A stretch of DNA of 64,000 nt. Origin: Betaproteobacteria bacterium (GTDB taxonomy: Bacteria > Pseudomonadota > Gammaproteobacteria > Burkholderiales > SG8-39). Below, piece after piece: positions 25,268 through 34,977 of the stretch. The stretch lies in contig JACPYS010000011.1 of NCBI GenBank assembly GCA_016195915.1, positions 124,001-188,000 of the forward strand, in the 5' to 3' direction. Below the pieces are notes generated by a model that was not told where the DNA came from, made no database searches, and was given only the letters and a program-made list of their open reading frames with translations. Both the position numbers and the translations under genes were made by a program. Every line of letters starts with the position of its first letter. Position 1 is the stretch's first letter.

Positions 25268-27553
25268 ATGCTACTGCACCGATTGATTGCATCGCTGGCG
25301 ACCGGACTCTGCGGCGCGGCCATGAGCGTCTCCGCACTTGCGTTCGATCCCTTTGTCGTGAAGGACATCCGTGTCGACGGATTGCAGCGCACCGAGGCAG
25401 GGACCGTGTTCAGCTACCTGCCCGTCAAGGTCGGAGAAACCATGACCGACGAAAAGGCGCAGCAGGCGATACGCGCGCTGTTCGCCACCGGATTTTTCAA
25501 GGACGTCCGACTCGAGGTCGAAAACGGCGTGATGGTGGTGACGGTGGAGGAGCGGCCCGCGATCGCGCAGATCGATTTCAACGGCATCAAGTCGTTCGAA
25601 GTCGACGCCCTGCGCAAGACGCTGCGAGAGGTCGGGATCGGCGATGGAAGGATTTTCGACCGTGCGAGCCTCGACAATGCGGAGCAGGAACTCAAGCGCC
25701 AGTATCTTGGCCGCGGCCTGTATGCGGTCACGGTCCAGACCACGGTCACCCCCCTCGAGCGCAACCGTGTCGGGATCACATTCACCGTCGACGAGGGGCG
25801 GGTGGCGAAGATCCGCTCGATCAACATCGTCGGAGCGCATGCCTTCGAAGAGAAAGCCTTGCTGGATGAAATGACCCTCCGCACCCCGGGCTGGCTCACG
25901 TGGTACACCAAGCTCGACCAGTACTCGCGCGAAAAGCTTTCTGCCGACCTGGAATCCCTGCGCTCTTTCTACCAGAACCGCGGCTATCTTGATTTCGCCA
26001 TCGATTCGACTCAGGTGTCGATCACGCCGGACCGCACCGAAATCTACATCACGGTCAACGTCGTGGAGGGTGAAAAATACACCGTTTCCGACGTCAAGCT
26101 TGCGGGCCAGATGCTCGTCGCCGAGGCAGAACTGCGCAGGCTCATCCGGCTCGCCCCGGGGGACGTGTTTGCGCGAGACCGCCTGGTCGAATCCACCAAG
26201 GCGATCGTCGACCGCCTGGGCAACGACGGCTACGCCTTCGCCAATGCGAACGCGGTCCCTGAACTCGACAAGGAAAAGCGCACGGTCGCGTTCACGATCC
26301 TCATTGACCCGGGTCGCAGGGTATACGTCCGGCGCATCAATTTCGGCGGCAATACGCGCACGCGCGACGAGGTGATCCGGCGCGAATCGCGGCAGCTCGA
26401 AGGAGCGTTTTACGACGCATCGAAAATTCAGCTGTCAAAGCAGCGCATCGATCGCACCCAGTACTTCAAGGACGTGAACGTCGAGACCACCCCTGTCGCC
26501 GGCGCGAGCGACCAGGTCGATGTCAACTTCACCGTCGAGGAGAAGCCCACCGGGGCGATCCTTCTCGGCGCCGGTTTGTCGACCACGGAGAAGTTCGTCC
26601 TGCAGGGTTCGGTTGCGCAGACCAACGTCTTCGGCAGCGGCAAGACGATCCAGGTTGACGTCAACAGCGGCAGGATTAACAAGGTGTATTCGCTTTCGTA
26701 CACCGATCCGTATTTCACCGTCGATGGCGTGAGCCGTGGCTTCGACATATACAAGCGAAAGACCGACGCTTCGTCGCTCACGGTGGGACCTTACAGGACG
26801 AGCGCACTGGGCGGTGGCATGCGGTTCGGAATTCCTCTCGCGGAGAAGGATGGTCTGAGCTTCGGACTGAACGCCGAGAACGTGAAGATCGACACCTTCG
26901 CGGACAGCCCGACGTCGTATGTCAATTTCGTCAACAGCTTCGGCAGCCAGTATTCCTATCTCGCGGCGACCGGGGGCTGGAGCCGCGACACGCGCGACAG
27001 CTTCATCCAGACCACCAGGGGCTCGCTCTACAAGGTGTACACCGAGGCGTCTGTCGGCAAGCTCAAGTATTACAAGCTGGGCTACCAGCAGCAGTACTTC
27101 ACGCCCGTGACGCGCTCGGTAACGCTCATGCTCAACGGCGACGTCGGCGTCGGCGACGGCTATGGCGGCCACCCGATGCCTTTTTTCAAGAGTTATTACG
27201 CGGGTGGTCCGGGTTCGATCCGCGGCTATGGTTTCGCCGGTGTCGGCCCCAGGGACGCGCTCGGCAACGGACTCGGCGGAACCCGCCGCCTGACCGGCAC
27301 AGCCGAAATCCTGTTCCCGGTTCCCGGGGCCGAGAAAGACAAGTCGCTGCGCTTCACCACCTTCCTCGACGCCGGCCAGGTATTTGCCCCGACACAGAAA
27401 GTGTCGCTTGGCGATCTGCGCTACGCGTTGGGGATCGGCGTCAACTGGAACTCGCCGTTCGGCCCTCTGCGCATCTCGGCGGCGCACCCCCTCAACAAGT
27501 CGCCCGAGGACCGCGTTCAGCGGTTACAATTTACGTTTGGCAGCGTATTCTGA
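25268..27553 (+). CDS. bamA: Outer membrane protein assembly factor BamA
   Basis: BamA is the essential Omp85 insertase that folds beta-barrel proteins into the outer membrane. The 761-residue product has a signal peptide (about residues 1-25, ending VSALA), five POTRA domains (first FVVKDIRVDGLQR, last VYVRRINFGGNTRTRDEVIRRE) and a 16-strand barrel. Within the barrel are the loop motif GGPGSIRGYGFAGVGPRD and the terminal aromatic beta-signal LQFTFGSVF. It starts 1 base after rseP and is followed by skp after 18 bases. Confidence 0.97.
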   Translation: MLLHRLIASLATGLCGAAMSVSALAFDPFVVKDIRVDGLQRTEAGTVFSYLPVKVGETMTDEKAQQAIRALFATGFFKDVRLEVENGVMVVTVEERPAIAQIDFNGIKSFEVDALRKTLREVGIGDGRIFDRASLDNAEQELKRQYLGRGLYAVTVQTTVTPLERNRVGITFTVDEGRVAKIRSINIVGAHAFEEKALLDEMTLRTPGWLTWYTKLDQYSREKLSADLESLRSFYQNRGYLDFAIDSTQVSITPDRTEIYITVNVVEGEKYTVSDVKLAGQMLVAEAELRRLIRLAPGDVFARDRLVESTKAIVDRLGNDGYAFANANAVPELDKEKRTVAFTILIDPGRRVYVRRINFGGNTRTRDEVIRRESRQLEGAFYDASKIQLSKQRIDRTQYFKDVNVETTPVAGASDQVDVNFTVEEKPTGAILLGAGLSTTEKFVLQGSVAQTNVFGSGKTIQVDVNSGRINKVYSLSYTDPYFTVDGVSRGFDIYKRKTDASSLTVGPYRTSALGGGMRFGIPLAEKDGLSFGLNAENVKIDTFADSPTSYVNFVNSFGSQYSYLAATGGWSRDTRDSFIQTTRGSLYKVYTEASVGKLKYYKLGYQQQYFTPVTRSVTLMLNGDVGVGDGYGGHPMPFFKSYYAGGPGSIRGYGFAGVGPRDALGNGLGGTRRLTGTAEILFPVPGAEKDKSLRFTTFLDAGQVFAPTQKVSLGDLRYALGIGVNWNSPFGPLRISAAHPLNKSPEDRVQRLQFTFGSVF

Positions 27554-27571
27554 GGACTCAGTCTAGCTATC

Positions 27572-28093
27572 ATGCAACGTACTGTATTTATCATGATTCT
27601 GGGGGCAGCCATCGGCCTGGCGAGCGCGCCCGTGGCCGCGCAGGCCGAGGGAAGCAAGATCGGTTTCGTCAATACCGAGCGGATCCTGCGCGATGCCGCG
27701 CCCGCAGTACGCGCGCAGAAGAAGATCGAAACGGAATTCGCCAAGCGCGACCAGGAGCTTTCTCGCACGGCCGATCAGCTCAAGAAGCTGCAGGATGAGT
27801 TCGAAAAGAACGGGGTGACGATGTCCGAAGCCCAGCGGCGCAACAAGCAGCGCGAGATGAGCGAGCTCGATGTGCAGTTTCAGCGCAAGCGCCGGGAATT
27901 CCAGGAAGACCTCAATCAGCGGCGCAACGAGGAACTTGCCCAGGTGGTTGAACAGGCGAACCGCGTCATCCGTCAGGTTGCCGAAGCCGAGAAATTCGAC
28001 GTCGTGTTCCAGGACGCGGTTTACGCGAGCCCGCGCATCGACATCACCGACAAGGTGATCAAGGCGCTGGAGGGCAAGCCGCCCGCGCGTTGA
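27572..28093 (+). CDS. skp: Periplasmic chaperone Skp/OmpH
   Basis: Skp is a trimeric periplasmic holdase that carries unfolded outer-membrane proteins to the BAM complex. The 173-residue product has a signal peptide ending near AAQA, the core strand SKIGFVNTERIL, a long charged coiled-coil middle (about 50-125) that forms the chaperone tentacles, and the closing VVFQDAVYASPRIDITDKVIKAL. Its place between bamA and lpxD is conserved. Confidence 0.94.
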   Translation: MQRTVFIMILGAAIGLASAPVAAQAEGSKIGFVNTERILRDAAPAVRAQKKIETEFAKRDQELSRTADQLKKLQDEFEKNGVTMSEAQRRNKQREMSELDVQFQRKRREFQEDLNQRRNEELAQVVEQANRVIRQVAEAEKFDVVFQDAVYASPRIDITDKVIKALEGKPPAR

Positions 28094-28102
28094 GAGGGGC
28101 GC

Positions 28103-29140
28103 GTGGCGCGTCACTCGCTCGCCTCGATCGTTGCCTTGCTCGGCGGAAGGGTTGCGGGCGACGCGCAGGTTGAAGTGACCCAGGTGGGCACCCTGGAGCG
28201 CGCGGGACCGCTCCAGATCGCATTTCTTTCCAACCCGCGCTACACCTCCAGGCTCGCCACGACTCGCGCCGGCGCGGTGGTTCTCGGACCCGGGTATGAA
28301 GGCCTGAGCAAATCGCCGTGCATCGTGTGTGACAATCCCTATGCCTATTTCGCCCGGGTATCGCAGTTGTTCAATCCGCCGCTTCCGCCTGTCCCGGGAA
28401 TTCATCCGGGCGCACACATCGCGCCCGGAGCCCGCATTTCCGTTACGGCGCAGATCGGACCCGCTGCCGTCGTCGGCGCCGAGGCGACGATCGGCGAACG
28501 CTGCATCCTCGGGGCAGGCTGTTGCATCGGGGAGCGTACGTCGGTCGGGGATGATTCGAGGCTCTACCCGGGAGTGATCGTTTATCCGGACTGCTGCATC
28601 GGAGCCCGTGCGATCGTGCACTCCGGCGTAGTGATCGGCGCCGACGGTTTCGGCATCGCGATGGAAGCGGGCCGGTGGCTGAAAGTCCCCCAGATCGGCA
28701 GGGTGGTGATCGGCGACGACGTGGAAATCGGCGCCAATACGACCATCGACCGCGGGGCGATCGAGGACACGCTGATTGGCGATGGCGTCAAGCTCGACAA
28801 CCAGATCCAGATCGGCCACAACGTCCAGGTCGGCGCGCACACGGCCATGGCCGGTTGCGTCGCGATCGCTGGCAGCGCGCACATTGGAAGCCACTGTACG
28901 CTCAGTGCAGGTGCCTTGATACTTGGCCATCTCTCGATTGCGGACCACGTGGAAGTCTCGGCTGCAACGGTGGTCACGCGTTCGCTGCGCAAGGCCGGCA
29001 CCTACACCGGCCTGTTTCCCATCGACGACCACGCCGCCTGGTCGAAGAACGCGGTGCTGCTGCGCCATCTCTCCGAATTGGCGGAGCGCATGCGCGAACT
29101 CGAACAACGACTGTCGGCAATGGAGAAGACAAATGGCTGA
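28103..29140 (+). CDS. lpxD: UDP-3-O-(3-hydroxyacyl)glucosamine N-acyltransferase
   Basis: LpxD adds the second hydroxyacyl chain to the UDP-glucosamine precursor of lipid A, using acyl-ACP. The 345-residue protein has the N-terminal uridine-binding domain ([17 protein letters not shown]), then a left-handed beta-helix of hexapeptide repeats (about 100-310) with [27 protein letters not shown] and [29 protein letters not shown]. The start is GTG at 28103 behind GAGAGGGG. Its 3' end overlaps fabZ by 8 bases. Confidence 0.96.
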   Translation: MARHSLASIVALLGGRVAGDAQVEVTQVGTLERAGPLQIAFLSNPRYTSRLATTRAGAVVLGPGYEGLSKSPCIVCDNPYAYFARVSQLFNPPLPPVPGIHPGAHIAPGARISVTAQIGPAAVVGAEATIGERCILGAGCCIGERTSVGDDSRLYPGVIVYPDCCIGARAIVHSGVVIGADGFGIAMEAGRWLKVPQIGRVVIGDDVEIGANTTIDRGAIEDTLIGDGVKLDNQIQIGHNVQVGAHTAMAGCVAIAGSAHIGSHCTLSAGALILGHLSIADHVEVSAATVVTRSLRKAGTYTGLFPIDDHAAWSKNAVLLRHLSELAERMRELEQRLSAMEKTNG

Positions 29141-29585
29141 GATGGACATCAGCGCGGTGCTCGATCACCTTCCGCATCGCTACCCGTTCCTGATGATCGA
29201 CCGGGTGCGCGAGTGCGAGCCGGGCAAGCGCATCGTGGCGCTGAAGAACGTCTCCGCCAACGAGCCGTACTTTCAGGGCCATTTTCCCAATCGTCCGATC
29301 ATGCCCGGAGTCCTGATCCTGGAGGCGATGGCTCAGGCTGCCGGGATTCTGGTGTTTCGCACCGAAGGCACGCGGCCGGACGCGAATTCGGTATACCTGT
29401 ACGCCGGAATCGACGAAGCGCGCTTCAAGAAGCCGGTGATTCCGGGCGACCTGCTGGAACTCGATGTCACGCTCGAGCGCAACCTGCGCGGCATCTGGAA
29501 GTTCGGTTGCATCGCGAGGGTCGATGGCGCGATGGTGGCGCAGGCCAAGATCCTCTGCTCGATGCGCCGGATCGACGCGGAATGA
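29133..29585 (+). CDS. fabZ: 3-hydroxyacyl-[ACP] dehydratase FabZ
   Basis: FabZ dehydrates 3-hydroxyacyl-ACP in fatty acid elongation and competes with lipid A synthesis for hydroxyacyl-ACP. The 150-residue hot-dog-fold protein has [13 protein letters not shown] and the catalytic [21 protein letters not shown] with H50 and E64. ATG at 29133 overlaps lpxD; a second in-frame ATG at 29142 would remove three residues. The stop overlaps the lpxA start by 4 bases. Confidence 0.96.
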   Translation: MAEMDISAVLDHLPHRYPFLMIDRVRECEPGKRIVALKNVSANEPYFQGHFPNRPIMPGVLILEAMAQAAGILVFRTEGTRPDANSVYLYAGIDEARFKKPVIPGDLLELDVTLERNLRGIWKFGCIARVDGAMVAQAKILCSMRRIDAE

Positions 29586-30361
29586 ATGCGGAAATTCATC
29601 CGACGGCGATGATTGCGCGAGGAGCACGGATCGGTGCGGGTGTCTCCGTAGGGGCGTACTCGATCATCGGGGAGAACGTGGTGATCGGCGAGGGAACCCG
29701 GGTCGGCCCGCACGTGGTCATCGACGGACACACTTCGATCGGGCGTGGCAACAGGATTTTCCAGTTTTCCTCGCTCGGCGGCCCGCCGCAGGACAAGAAA
29801 TATTCGGGCGAACCGACGAAGCTCGAAATTGGCGACGGCAACGTGATCCGCGAGTACGTGACGATCAATCGCGGTACCGCGCAAGACGCGGGAGTCACTC
29901 GCGTCGGCGACGAAAACTGGATCATGGCCTACGTGCATTTTGCACACGATTGCCAGATCGGCGACAACACGGTCTTCGCAAACGCCTGTGAGCTTGCGGG
30001 ACATGTCCGCGTGGGCGACTGGGCGATACTCGGCGCTACCACGCTGGTGCACCAGTTCGTCAGGATCGGCGAATGCAGCTTCACCGGCATGGGCACTTTC
30101 CTCGATCGCGACCTGCCTCCCTACGTCAAGGCGGCGGGAAACATGGCCAAGCCCTATGGCATCAACAGCGTCGGCCTGCGGCGCCGCGGTTTTTCCGACG
30201 AGACGATCCATGCCCTGAAGCGCGCCTACCGGACAATCTACCGCGCGGGGCTGGGCAGGGACGAGGTGATGCGCGAACTTCGGGACCAGTCGGCGGAGTG
30301 CGCAGAGGTCGCACGGTTGGCCGATTTTCTCGATCATTCGGAACGCGGAATCATCCATTGA
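29582..30361 (+). CDS. lpxA: Acyl-ACP--UDP-N-acetylglucosamine O-acyltransferase
   Basis: LpxA performs the first step of lipid A synthesis, moving 3-hydroxyacyl from ACP to UDP-GlcNAc. The 259-residue protein is mostly left-handed beta-helix repeats ([20 protein letters not shown] onward). The catalytic histidine is H122 in [12 protein letters not shown]. The C-terminal helical domain is [24 protein letters not shown]. It overlaps fabZ and lpxB by 4 bases each. Confidence 0.97.
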   Translation: MNAEIHPTAMIARGARIGAGVSVGAYSIIGENVVIGEGTRVGPHVVIDGHTSIGRGNRIFQFSSLGGPPQDKKYSGEPTKLEIGDGNVIREYVTINRGTAQDAGVTRVGDENWIMAYVHFAHDCQIGDNTVFANACELAGHVRVGDWAILGATTLVHQFVRIGECSFTGMGTFLDRDLPPYVKAAGNMAKPYGINSVGLRRRGFSDETIHALKRAYRTIYRAGLGRDEVMRELRDQSAECAEVARLADFLDHSERGIIH

Positions 30362-31530
30362 GCGGCACCGCGCCACGCATCGCAATGGTGGCTGGCGAGG
30401 CCTCGGGCGACCTGCTCGGGGCGCACCTGCTGGCGGCACTGCGCTCGCGCTTGCCGGGGTTGACGACCGAGGGGATCGGCGGACCGCGCATGCAGGCGGA
30501 AGGTTTCGACAGCGTGTTCCCGATGGAAATGCTTTCTGTGCGCGGCTATGCCGAGGTGTTCAGACACTATCGCAAGATCATGGCGGTCCGCCGCAGCTTG
30601 CTCGAGCGCTTTCTGGATCGCAGGCCGGAGCTTTTCATCGGCGTGGATGCCTCGGATTTCAATCTCGAACTCGAGCGTCGCCTGAAACAGTCCGGAGTGC
30701 CGACGCTGCATTACGTCAGCCCGTCGGTCTGGGCGTGGCGCGGTTGGCGGGTACGCCGGATCGCGCGCGCGGTATCGCATATCCTCGTGCTGTTTCCGTT
30801 CGAGTTGCCGATCTACCGGCAGGCTGGAATTCCGGCGACCTACGTCGGACATCCCCTTGCGGACGAGATTCCCATCGACGCCGACAGGCTGGCGGCGCGC
30901 GAACAGCTCCGGCTCGGCGCCACGGCGACGGTCGTCGCGCTGCTGCCCGGAAGCAGACAATCCGAGCTGCGTTACATGGCCGACGTTTTCGTGCAGACGG
31001 CGCAACGCCTGCACGCGGAGCTGCCGGAGATCCGTCTGGTCTGCCCGATGGTCTCGAGGCCGACGCGCGAATTGTTCGAACAGGCGCTGGTGCGCAACGG
31101 GGCGCAGGAACTCCCGCTCAAACTGCTGTTCGGCCATTCGCACGAAGCGCTCGCAGCCGCTGACGTGGCGCTGGTGGCGAGCGGAACCGCGACGCTCGAA
31201 GCGGCGTTGATGAAGACCCCCCTGGTGATCACGTATCGCCAGGCCGCGCTCACCTGGCAACTGATGAAGCGCATGCTCTACCTGCCGTATATCGGTCTGC
31301 CCAACATCCTGGCGGGCGAGCGCCTGGTGGATGAATTCCTGCAGGAGCAGGCCACCCCGGAATCGCTTTCTGGCGCGTTGCTTGCGCTTCTGGGCGACCA
31401 CGAACGGCAGCGCATGCAGATCGATCGTTTCCGCGAGATTCACGCCAGCCTGCGGCAGGGCACGGCGCAAAAGGCCGCCGACGCGGCGCTTGCCCTGCTC
31501 GACGGTGTCCATGGACGCCAAGTCGCCTGA
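30358..31530 (+). CDS. lpxB: Lipid-A-disaccharide synthase
   Basis: LpxB (GT19) joins UDP-diacylglucosamine and lipid X to form the lipid A disaccharide at the inner membrane. The 390-residue product has [19 protein letters not shown] at the N-terminus, [47 protein letters not shown] and the C-terminal [20 protein letters not shown]. No ATG precedes the first conserved strand. A TTG at 30358, overlapping the lpxA stop as TTGA, gives a full N-terminus and is the chosen start. The 3' end overlaps rnhB by 20 bases. Confidence 0.95.
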   Translation: MSGTAPRIAMVAGEASGDLLGAHLLAALRSRLPGLTTEGIGGPRMQAEGFDSVFPMEMLSVRGYAEVFRHYRKIMAVRRSLLERFLDRRPELFIGVDASDFNLELERRLKQSGVPTLHYVSPSVWAWRGWRVRRIARAVSHILVLFPFELPIYRQAGIPATYVGHPLADEIPIDADRLAAREQLRLGATATVVALLPGSRQSELRYMADVFVQTAQRLHAELPEIRLVCPMVSRPTRELFEQALVRNGAQELPLKLLFGHSHEALAAADVALVASGTATLEAALMKTPLVITYRQAALTWQLMKRMLYLPYIGLPNILAGERLVDEFLQEQATPESLSGALLALLGDHERQRMQIDRFREIHASLRQGTAQKAADAALALLDGVHGRQVA

Positions 31531-32170
31531 ACGCAGGCTGATTTGCGGAGTGGACGAGGCTGGCCGCGGCCCGATTGCCGGCCCGGTCTACGCCGCAGCG
31601 GTCATCCTCGACGCGGCGCGCCCGATCGACGGACTGCGTGATTCCAAGCAATTGAGCGCGCGCCGCCGCGAGCAACTGTCCGACGCCATCCGGACGCGCT
31701 CCCTGGCGTGGTCCATCGGCACGGCGAGCGTGGTAGAAATCGACCGCCTCAATATCCTGCGGGCAACCCTGCTCGCGATGCAGCGCGCGGTCGCCTTGCT
31801 TGACATCGCGCCCGGGGAGATCTGGGTGGACGGCAATCGCACGCCGGAATTCGACCGTCCGGCACGCGCGATCGTGGGAGGCGACCGCTTGCACGCACCC
31901 ATCTGCGCTGCCTCGATCATCGCCAAGACTGCCCGCGATGCGGAGATGCGGAGGCTCGATGCGCTCTACCCGCAGTATGGCCTTGCGCGCCACAAAGGCT
32001 ATCCGACGCGCGAGCACGTCGCGCTGCTCGTCCGGCACGGCGTGTGCGAGATTTACCGGCGTTCGTTTGCGCCCGTGCAGGCCTTGATCGCAGCAAGCAG
32101 CAACCTCGCTTCGTTGGAAGGCGCGACCAGCGGGCGCAGCCTGCGCATACGCTCGCGCAATCCGTCGTAG
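31511..32170 (+). CDS. rnhB: Ribonuclease HII
   Basis: RNase HII nicks DNA at embedded ribonucleotides and RNA-DNA hybrids. The 219-residue product has [16 protein letters not shown] with catalytic D15/E16, [15 protein letters not shown], the WVDGNR strand and [11 protein letters not shown], then [17 protein letters not shown]. About 30 residues after the usual end (RRSFAPV) read antisense through the tail of the convergent glycosyltransferase gene; the two genes overlap by 118 bases. The start is ATG at 31511, inside the end of lpxB. Confidence 0.95.
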   Translation: MDAKSPERRLICGVDEAGRGPIAGPVYAAAVILDAARPIDGLRDSKQLSARRREQLSDAIRTRSLAWSIGTASVVEIDRLNILRATLLAMQRAVALLDIAPGEIWVDGNRTPEFDRPARAIVGGDRLHAPICAASIIAKTARDAEMRRLDALYPQYGLARHKGYPTREHVALLVRHGVCEIYRRSFAPVQALIAASSNLASLEGATSGRSLRIRSRNPS

Positions 32171-33021
32171 AACACCGATTCGCCTGCTGCACGCATCATC
32201 AGCGCCGCAAGTGCACGCTCGTCGCACGGCGGGTAGTACGCCGGATAGTCGTTTCCGAGCAATCCGATGTTCCCCGAAATGCGAGATGCAAGCACGGGGA
32301 CACCTATGCGCGCCGCCTCCGAAATGACGTTCGCGCCGCCTTCCATGCGCGAGCTGATGACCATGGCGTGGCTCGACGCGAGCCAGCCAAGCGCGCGCGC
32401 ATGGGGCACGCTGCCCAGCCAGCGGTAACGGGGCTCGCGCGCGCTTCCCGCGCGCGCCGCGCGCTCGATCGCCCTGTCGAGGGAGCCGCCGAGTTGCACC
32501 ACTTCGATGCGCGCCTCTGGCGGCACGTACGCCAGAGCTTCGAGCGCGCGCAGCGGATCCTTTTCCTCGCGCAAATGGCCGATCACGCAAACGCGAAACC
32601 CGCGTCGTACCGGCTGGTGGCGCAAACGGGATGCGCAGGACTGATACACAGTGCTCGCACGGTGGCGCAATGACTCGTCCAATTCGTCGATCGCCCGCGG
32701 TTGCAGAACGATGAACCGGTCCGCCAGTCGAAGCGACTCCCTGGCTTCGGCCGAGGCGTGGATGTCGCGGTAGACGTCGGTGCCCGTAAGCGCGAGCAGT
32801 ATCGGGCAGCTGGCACGCAGGGCGCGAAATGCGAGGAGCGAAGCGTGGCTGCGCCGCGCATGCAGCGCGAGAAGAACATCTGCGGAGGTTGCCGGCGTCC
32901 ATTCCCGTGCCACGCTGACTCGATGGCCCGCGGAACGCAGCATCGCTGCCCACCGCAGCGCAGTGTGACGGTTCCCGCTGCGCGATCCGACGCTGGCGGG
33001 CGTGACGAGCGCGATGTTCAA
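32053..33021 (-). CDS. senB: SenB-like glycosyltransferase (TIGR04348-type; selenosugar synthase family)
   Basis: A GT-B-fold glycosyltransferase of about 322 residues. It opens with [24 protein letters not shown], then [47 protein letters not shown] and the donor-site [25 protein letters not shown]. This combination resembles the TIGR04348 family. SenB from that family was shown to make a selenosugar from selenophosphate and UDP-GlcNAc in selenoneine synthesis. No senA or senC/selD is seen here, so the actual product is uncertain. No ATG precedes the conserved start directly; TTG at 33021 fits the family N-terminus, with ATG at 33069 as the alternative. It is convergent with, and overlaps, rnhB. 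Confidence 0.72.
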   Translation of the reverse strand: MNIALVTPASVGSRSGNRHTALRWAAMLRSAGHRVSVAREWTPATSADVLLALHARRSHASLLAFRALRASCPILLALTGTDVYRDIHASAEARESLRLADRFIVLQPRAIDELDESLRHRASTVYQSCASRLRHQPVRRGFRVCVIGHLREEKDPLRALEALAYVPPEARIEVVQLGGSLDRAIERAARAGSAREPRYRWLGSVPHARALGWLASSHAMVISSRMEGGANVISEAARIGVPVLASRISGNIGLLGNDYPAYYPPCDERALAALMMRAAGESVFYDGLRERMRRLRPLVAPSNEARLLLAAIKACTGANERR

Positions 33022-33077
33022 TCCTGACGGTCTCCGTAGCTTCACGAGGCAGGCACTATCGCACGACACAGATACCC

Positions 33078-33509
33078 ATGAGCATTGTATGGAATTTGCA
33101 ATATACTCCTGCCATGAACATGGTTATCGGGAACGCTTGCTTCAATACGCCACGAACATTGACCGGGCGAGGCAATGTCATCAATTCCGGCCACGCCGTT
33201 GAAGTCCATTTTGCGAATTCGGACTGTAGCTTGTTGATCCGCCGAACCGATATGACGAGCCATCCCGCTTTCTTCGATCTGCATGGCACGACGATTCGCC
33301 CGGGCGACGTCGCCGCTTACCTTCCGAACTGGCGTGACCTGACCTGGACCCCTGTTCCCCACCACGCTCTTGCACGATCCGAGTCCTACGCGAAAGATGG
33401 GCCGTTTGAGATCAACGTCCAGGCTGCGGTAACAAGTGGCAAGGACCACGCGCAGGTGATCGGCGCTTTTCGGCAATTCATGCAAAGTCCAGCCGGGCCG
33501 AATCGCTGA
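33078..33509 (+). CDS. Hypothetical protein
   Basis: An open reading frame of 143 codons lies in the otherwise unassigned gap between the glycosyltransferase and the RNA methyltransferase. I do not recognise it. It has no signal peptide or membrane segment and a mixed composition with several Asn, His and Pro residues (for example SGHAVEVHFANSDCSLLIRRTD, FDLHGTTIRPGDVAAYLPNW). The sequence here looks less GC-rich than its neighbours, which may indicate acquired DNA. A TATACT-like element lies at 33102-33107, downstream of the first ATG. If that is a real promoter, translation would start at the in-frame ATG at 33114. An antisense frame covers the same stretch, so the coding assignment is tentative. 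Confidence 0.4.
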   Translation: MSIVWNLQYTPAMNMVIGNACFNTPRTLTGRGNVINSGHAVEVHFANSDCSLLIRRTDMTSHPAFFDLHGTTIRPGDVAAYLPNWRDLTWTPVPHHALARSESYAKDGPFEINVQAAVTSGKDHAQVIGAFRQFMQSPAGPNR

Positions 33510-33579
33510 TCTCGAGTGAAGCCTGAAACGGGCTGATGCGAGCCTCTTGTGCGATAACATCGACTGGAGCGAGGCTCAG

Positions 33580-34383
33580 ATGCGTGCGGGATCCAAACCG
33601 GAAATATCGATTACGTCACGCGACAACGCACGCGTCCGGGCCTGGAGGAAACTGCAGACCGACGCGCGCGCGCGTCGCAGCGAGCGACGCACGCTGCTCG
33701 AGGGCATCCACCTGGTCCGGGCCTACGTCGATCGCGTGGGCGCTCCGCGTGAAATGATCGTAACCCCGGAGTCGCTTGCAAATGCCGAAATCGCCGCGAT
33801 CATCGAACGCGTCGCTCGACGGCCGATCGTGGTTTCGAAACCGGTGTTCGCCGCGCTCGCAGATGCCGCAAGCCCGGTGGGCGTCGCGGCGGAAATCGAT
33901 CTGCCGGTCGAGCACCCGGATTTATCGGCGTCCGTGCACTGCGTGCTGGTCGAAGGCGTGCAGGATGCGGGCAATCTCGGGGCGGTGTTGCGCAGCGCCG
34001 CGGCGTTCGGCGTCGACAGCGTCGTCGTCGGCCCCGGCAGCGCCGATGCGTGGTCACCCAAGGTGTTGCGCGCCGCGATGGGCGGGCATTTCTTCCTGCG
34101 CATCGCGCAAACCAAGAATCTCGCACAGGCAATTTCGGGATTCACGGGTCTGAAGCTTTGCACCGTGCCGAGAGGCGGCGAAGCGCTCGCAAAGCTCGAC
34201 CTGACCGGGCCCGTGGCCTGGATCCTCGGTTCCGAGGGTGGAGGAGTTTCGGCACCGCTGGCAGCAAAGGCAGACGCGCTTGCGAGGATCGCGATGACCG
34301 AAGGAACCGAGTCGCTCAATGTCGCCGCTGCGGCGGCGATCTGCTTCTACGAGAGATCGCGCAAGCTCAATCCGCCGGACTGA
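33580..34383 (+). CDS. TrmH/SpoU-family RNA methyltransferase
   Basis: A SPOUT-class 2'-O-ribose methyltransferase of 267 residues, acting on rRNA or tRNA with S-adenosylmethionine. It has an N-terminal substrate-binding domain (ITSRDNARVRAWRKLQ, RRTLLEGIHLV). The three knot motifs are DAGNLGAVLRSAAAFG, WILGSEGGGVS and ESLNVAAAAAICFYE. These identify the family but not the target nucleotide; RlmB-like 23S rRNA modification is a fair guess. ATG 33580 follows a GGAGCGAGG site and is preferred over an upstream in-frame start at 33547. The gene commonly follows rnhB in betaproteobacteria. Confidence 0.9.
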   Translation: MRAGSKPEISITSRDNARVRAWRKLQTDARARRSERRTLLEGIHLVRAYVDRVGAPREMIVTPESLANAEIAAIIERVARRPIVVSKPVFAALADAASPVGVAAEIDLPVEHPDLSASVHCVLVEGVQDAGNLGAVLRSAAAFGVDSVVVGPGSADAWSPKVLRAAMGGHFFLRIAQTKNLAQAISGFTGLKLCTVPRGGEALAKLDLTGPVAWILGSEGGGVSAPLAAKADALARIAMTEGTESLNVAAAAAICFYERSRKLNPPD

Positions 34384-34501
34384 CAATGCACGGCGATCGA
34401 TGACTCGCTAGAATGCGATCATTGAACGACGATGGCCACCGCGACCCTGGATGTGCGAAACGGCCGATGCACGCTGGAACGCGTACGGTCCGGGCAAGGA
34501 G

Positions 34502-34945
34502 TCAGCGGCTGCGTAGCAACCTCTGCTTTTCACGGCTCCACTCGCGTTCGCGCTCGGCCTCGCGCTTGTCGTGATGCAGTTTTCCCCTGGCAAGCGCAAT
34601 CTCCACCTTGATGTGACGATTCCTATAATGCAGATCCAGGGGCACCAGGGTGTAGCCTGCGCGCTCGACTTTGCCGATCAGGCGCCGGATCTCCTCGGCG
34701 TGCAAAAGGAGCTTGCGCGTGCGCGTCGGGTCGGCCTCGACATGGGCCGATGCGGTCGCCAGGGGACTGATGTGGGCTCCGATGAGCCACAGTGCCTCGT
34801 CCTTGACGAGCACGTAGGCTTCGCCGATCTGCGCGCGTCCCGCGCGCACCGACTTGACTTCCCAGCCCTCAAGCGCAATGCCGGCCTCGTAGCGTTCTTC
34901 GATGAAATAATCGTGCGACGCCTTGCGGTTGAGAACGATCGGCAT
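34502..34945 (-). CDS. smpB: SsrA-binding protein SmpB
   Basis: SmpB binds tmRNA and brings it to stalled ribosomes for trans-translation. The 147-residue product has [49 protein letters not shown], and the Lys/Arg-rich C-terminal tail ([24 protein letters not shown]) that inserts into the decoding site. It is divergent from ratA across 32 bases, a common proteobacterial arrangement. tmRNA itself was not found in the window. The 118 bases between smpB and the methyltransferase gene show no gene. Confidence 0.96.
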   Translation of the reverse strand: MPIVLNRKASHDYFIEERYEAGIALEGWEVKSVRAGRAQIGEAYVLVKDEALWLIGAHISPLATASAHVEADPTRTRKLLLHAEEIRRLIGKVERAGYTLVPLDLHYRNRHIKVEIALARGKLHHDKREAEREREWSREKQRLLRSR

Positions 34946-34977
34946 GGGCCGCGGATTGTATCAGCGGGGAACCGCGC

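Noticed and set aside
33042-33560. 172-codon minus-strand frame opposite the 33078 ORF
   Set aside because: Its translation is less protein-like and it overlaps the glycosyltransferase upstream region; the plus-strand frame is the better, though still weak, candidate.
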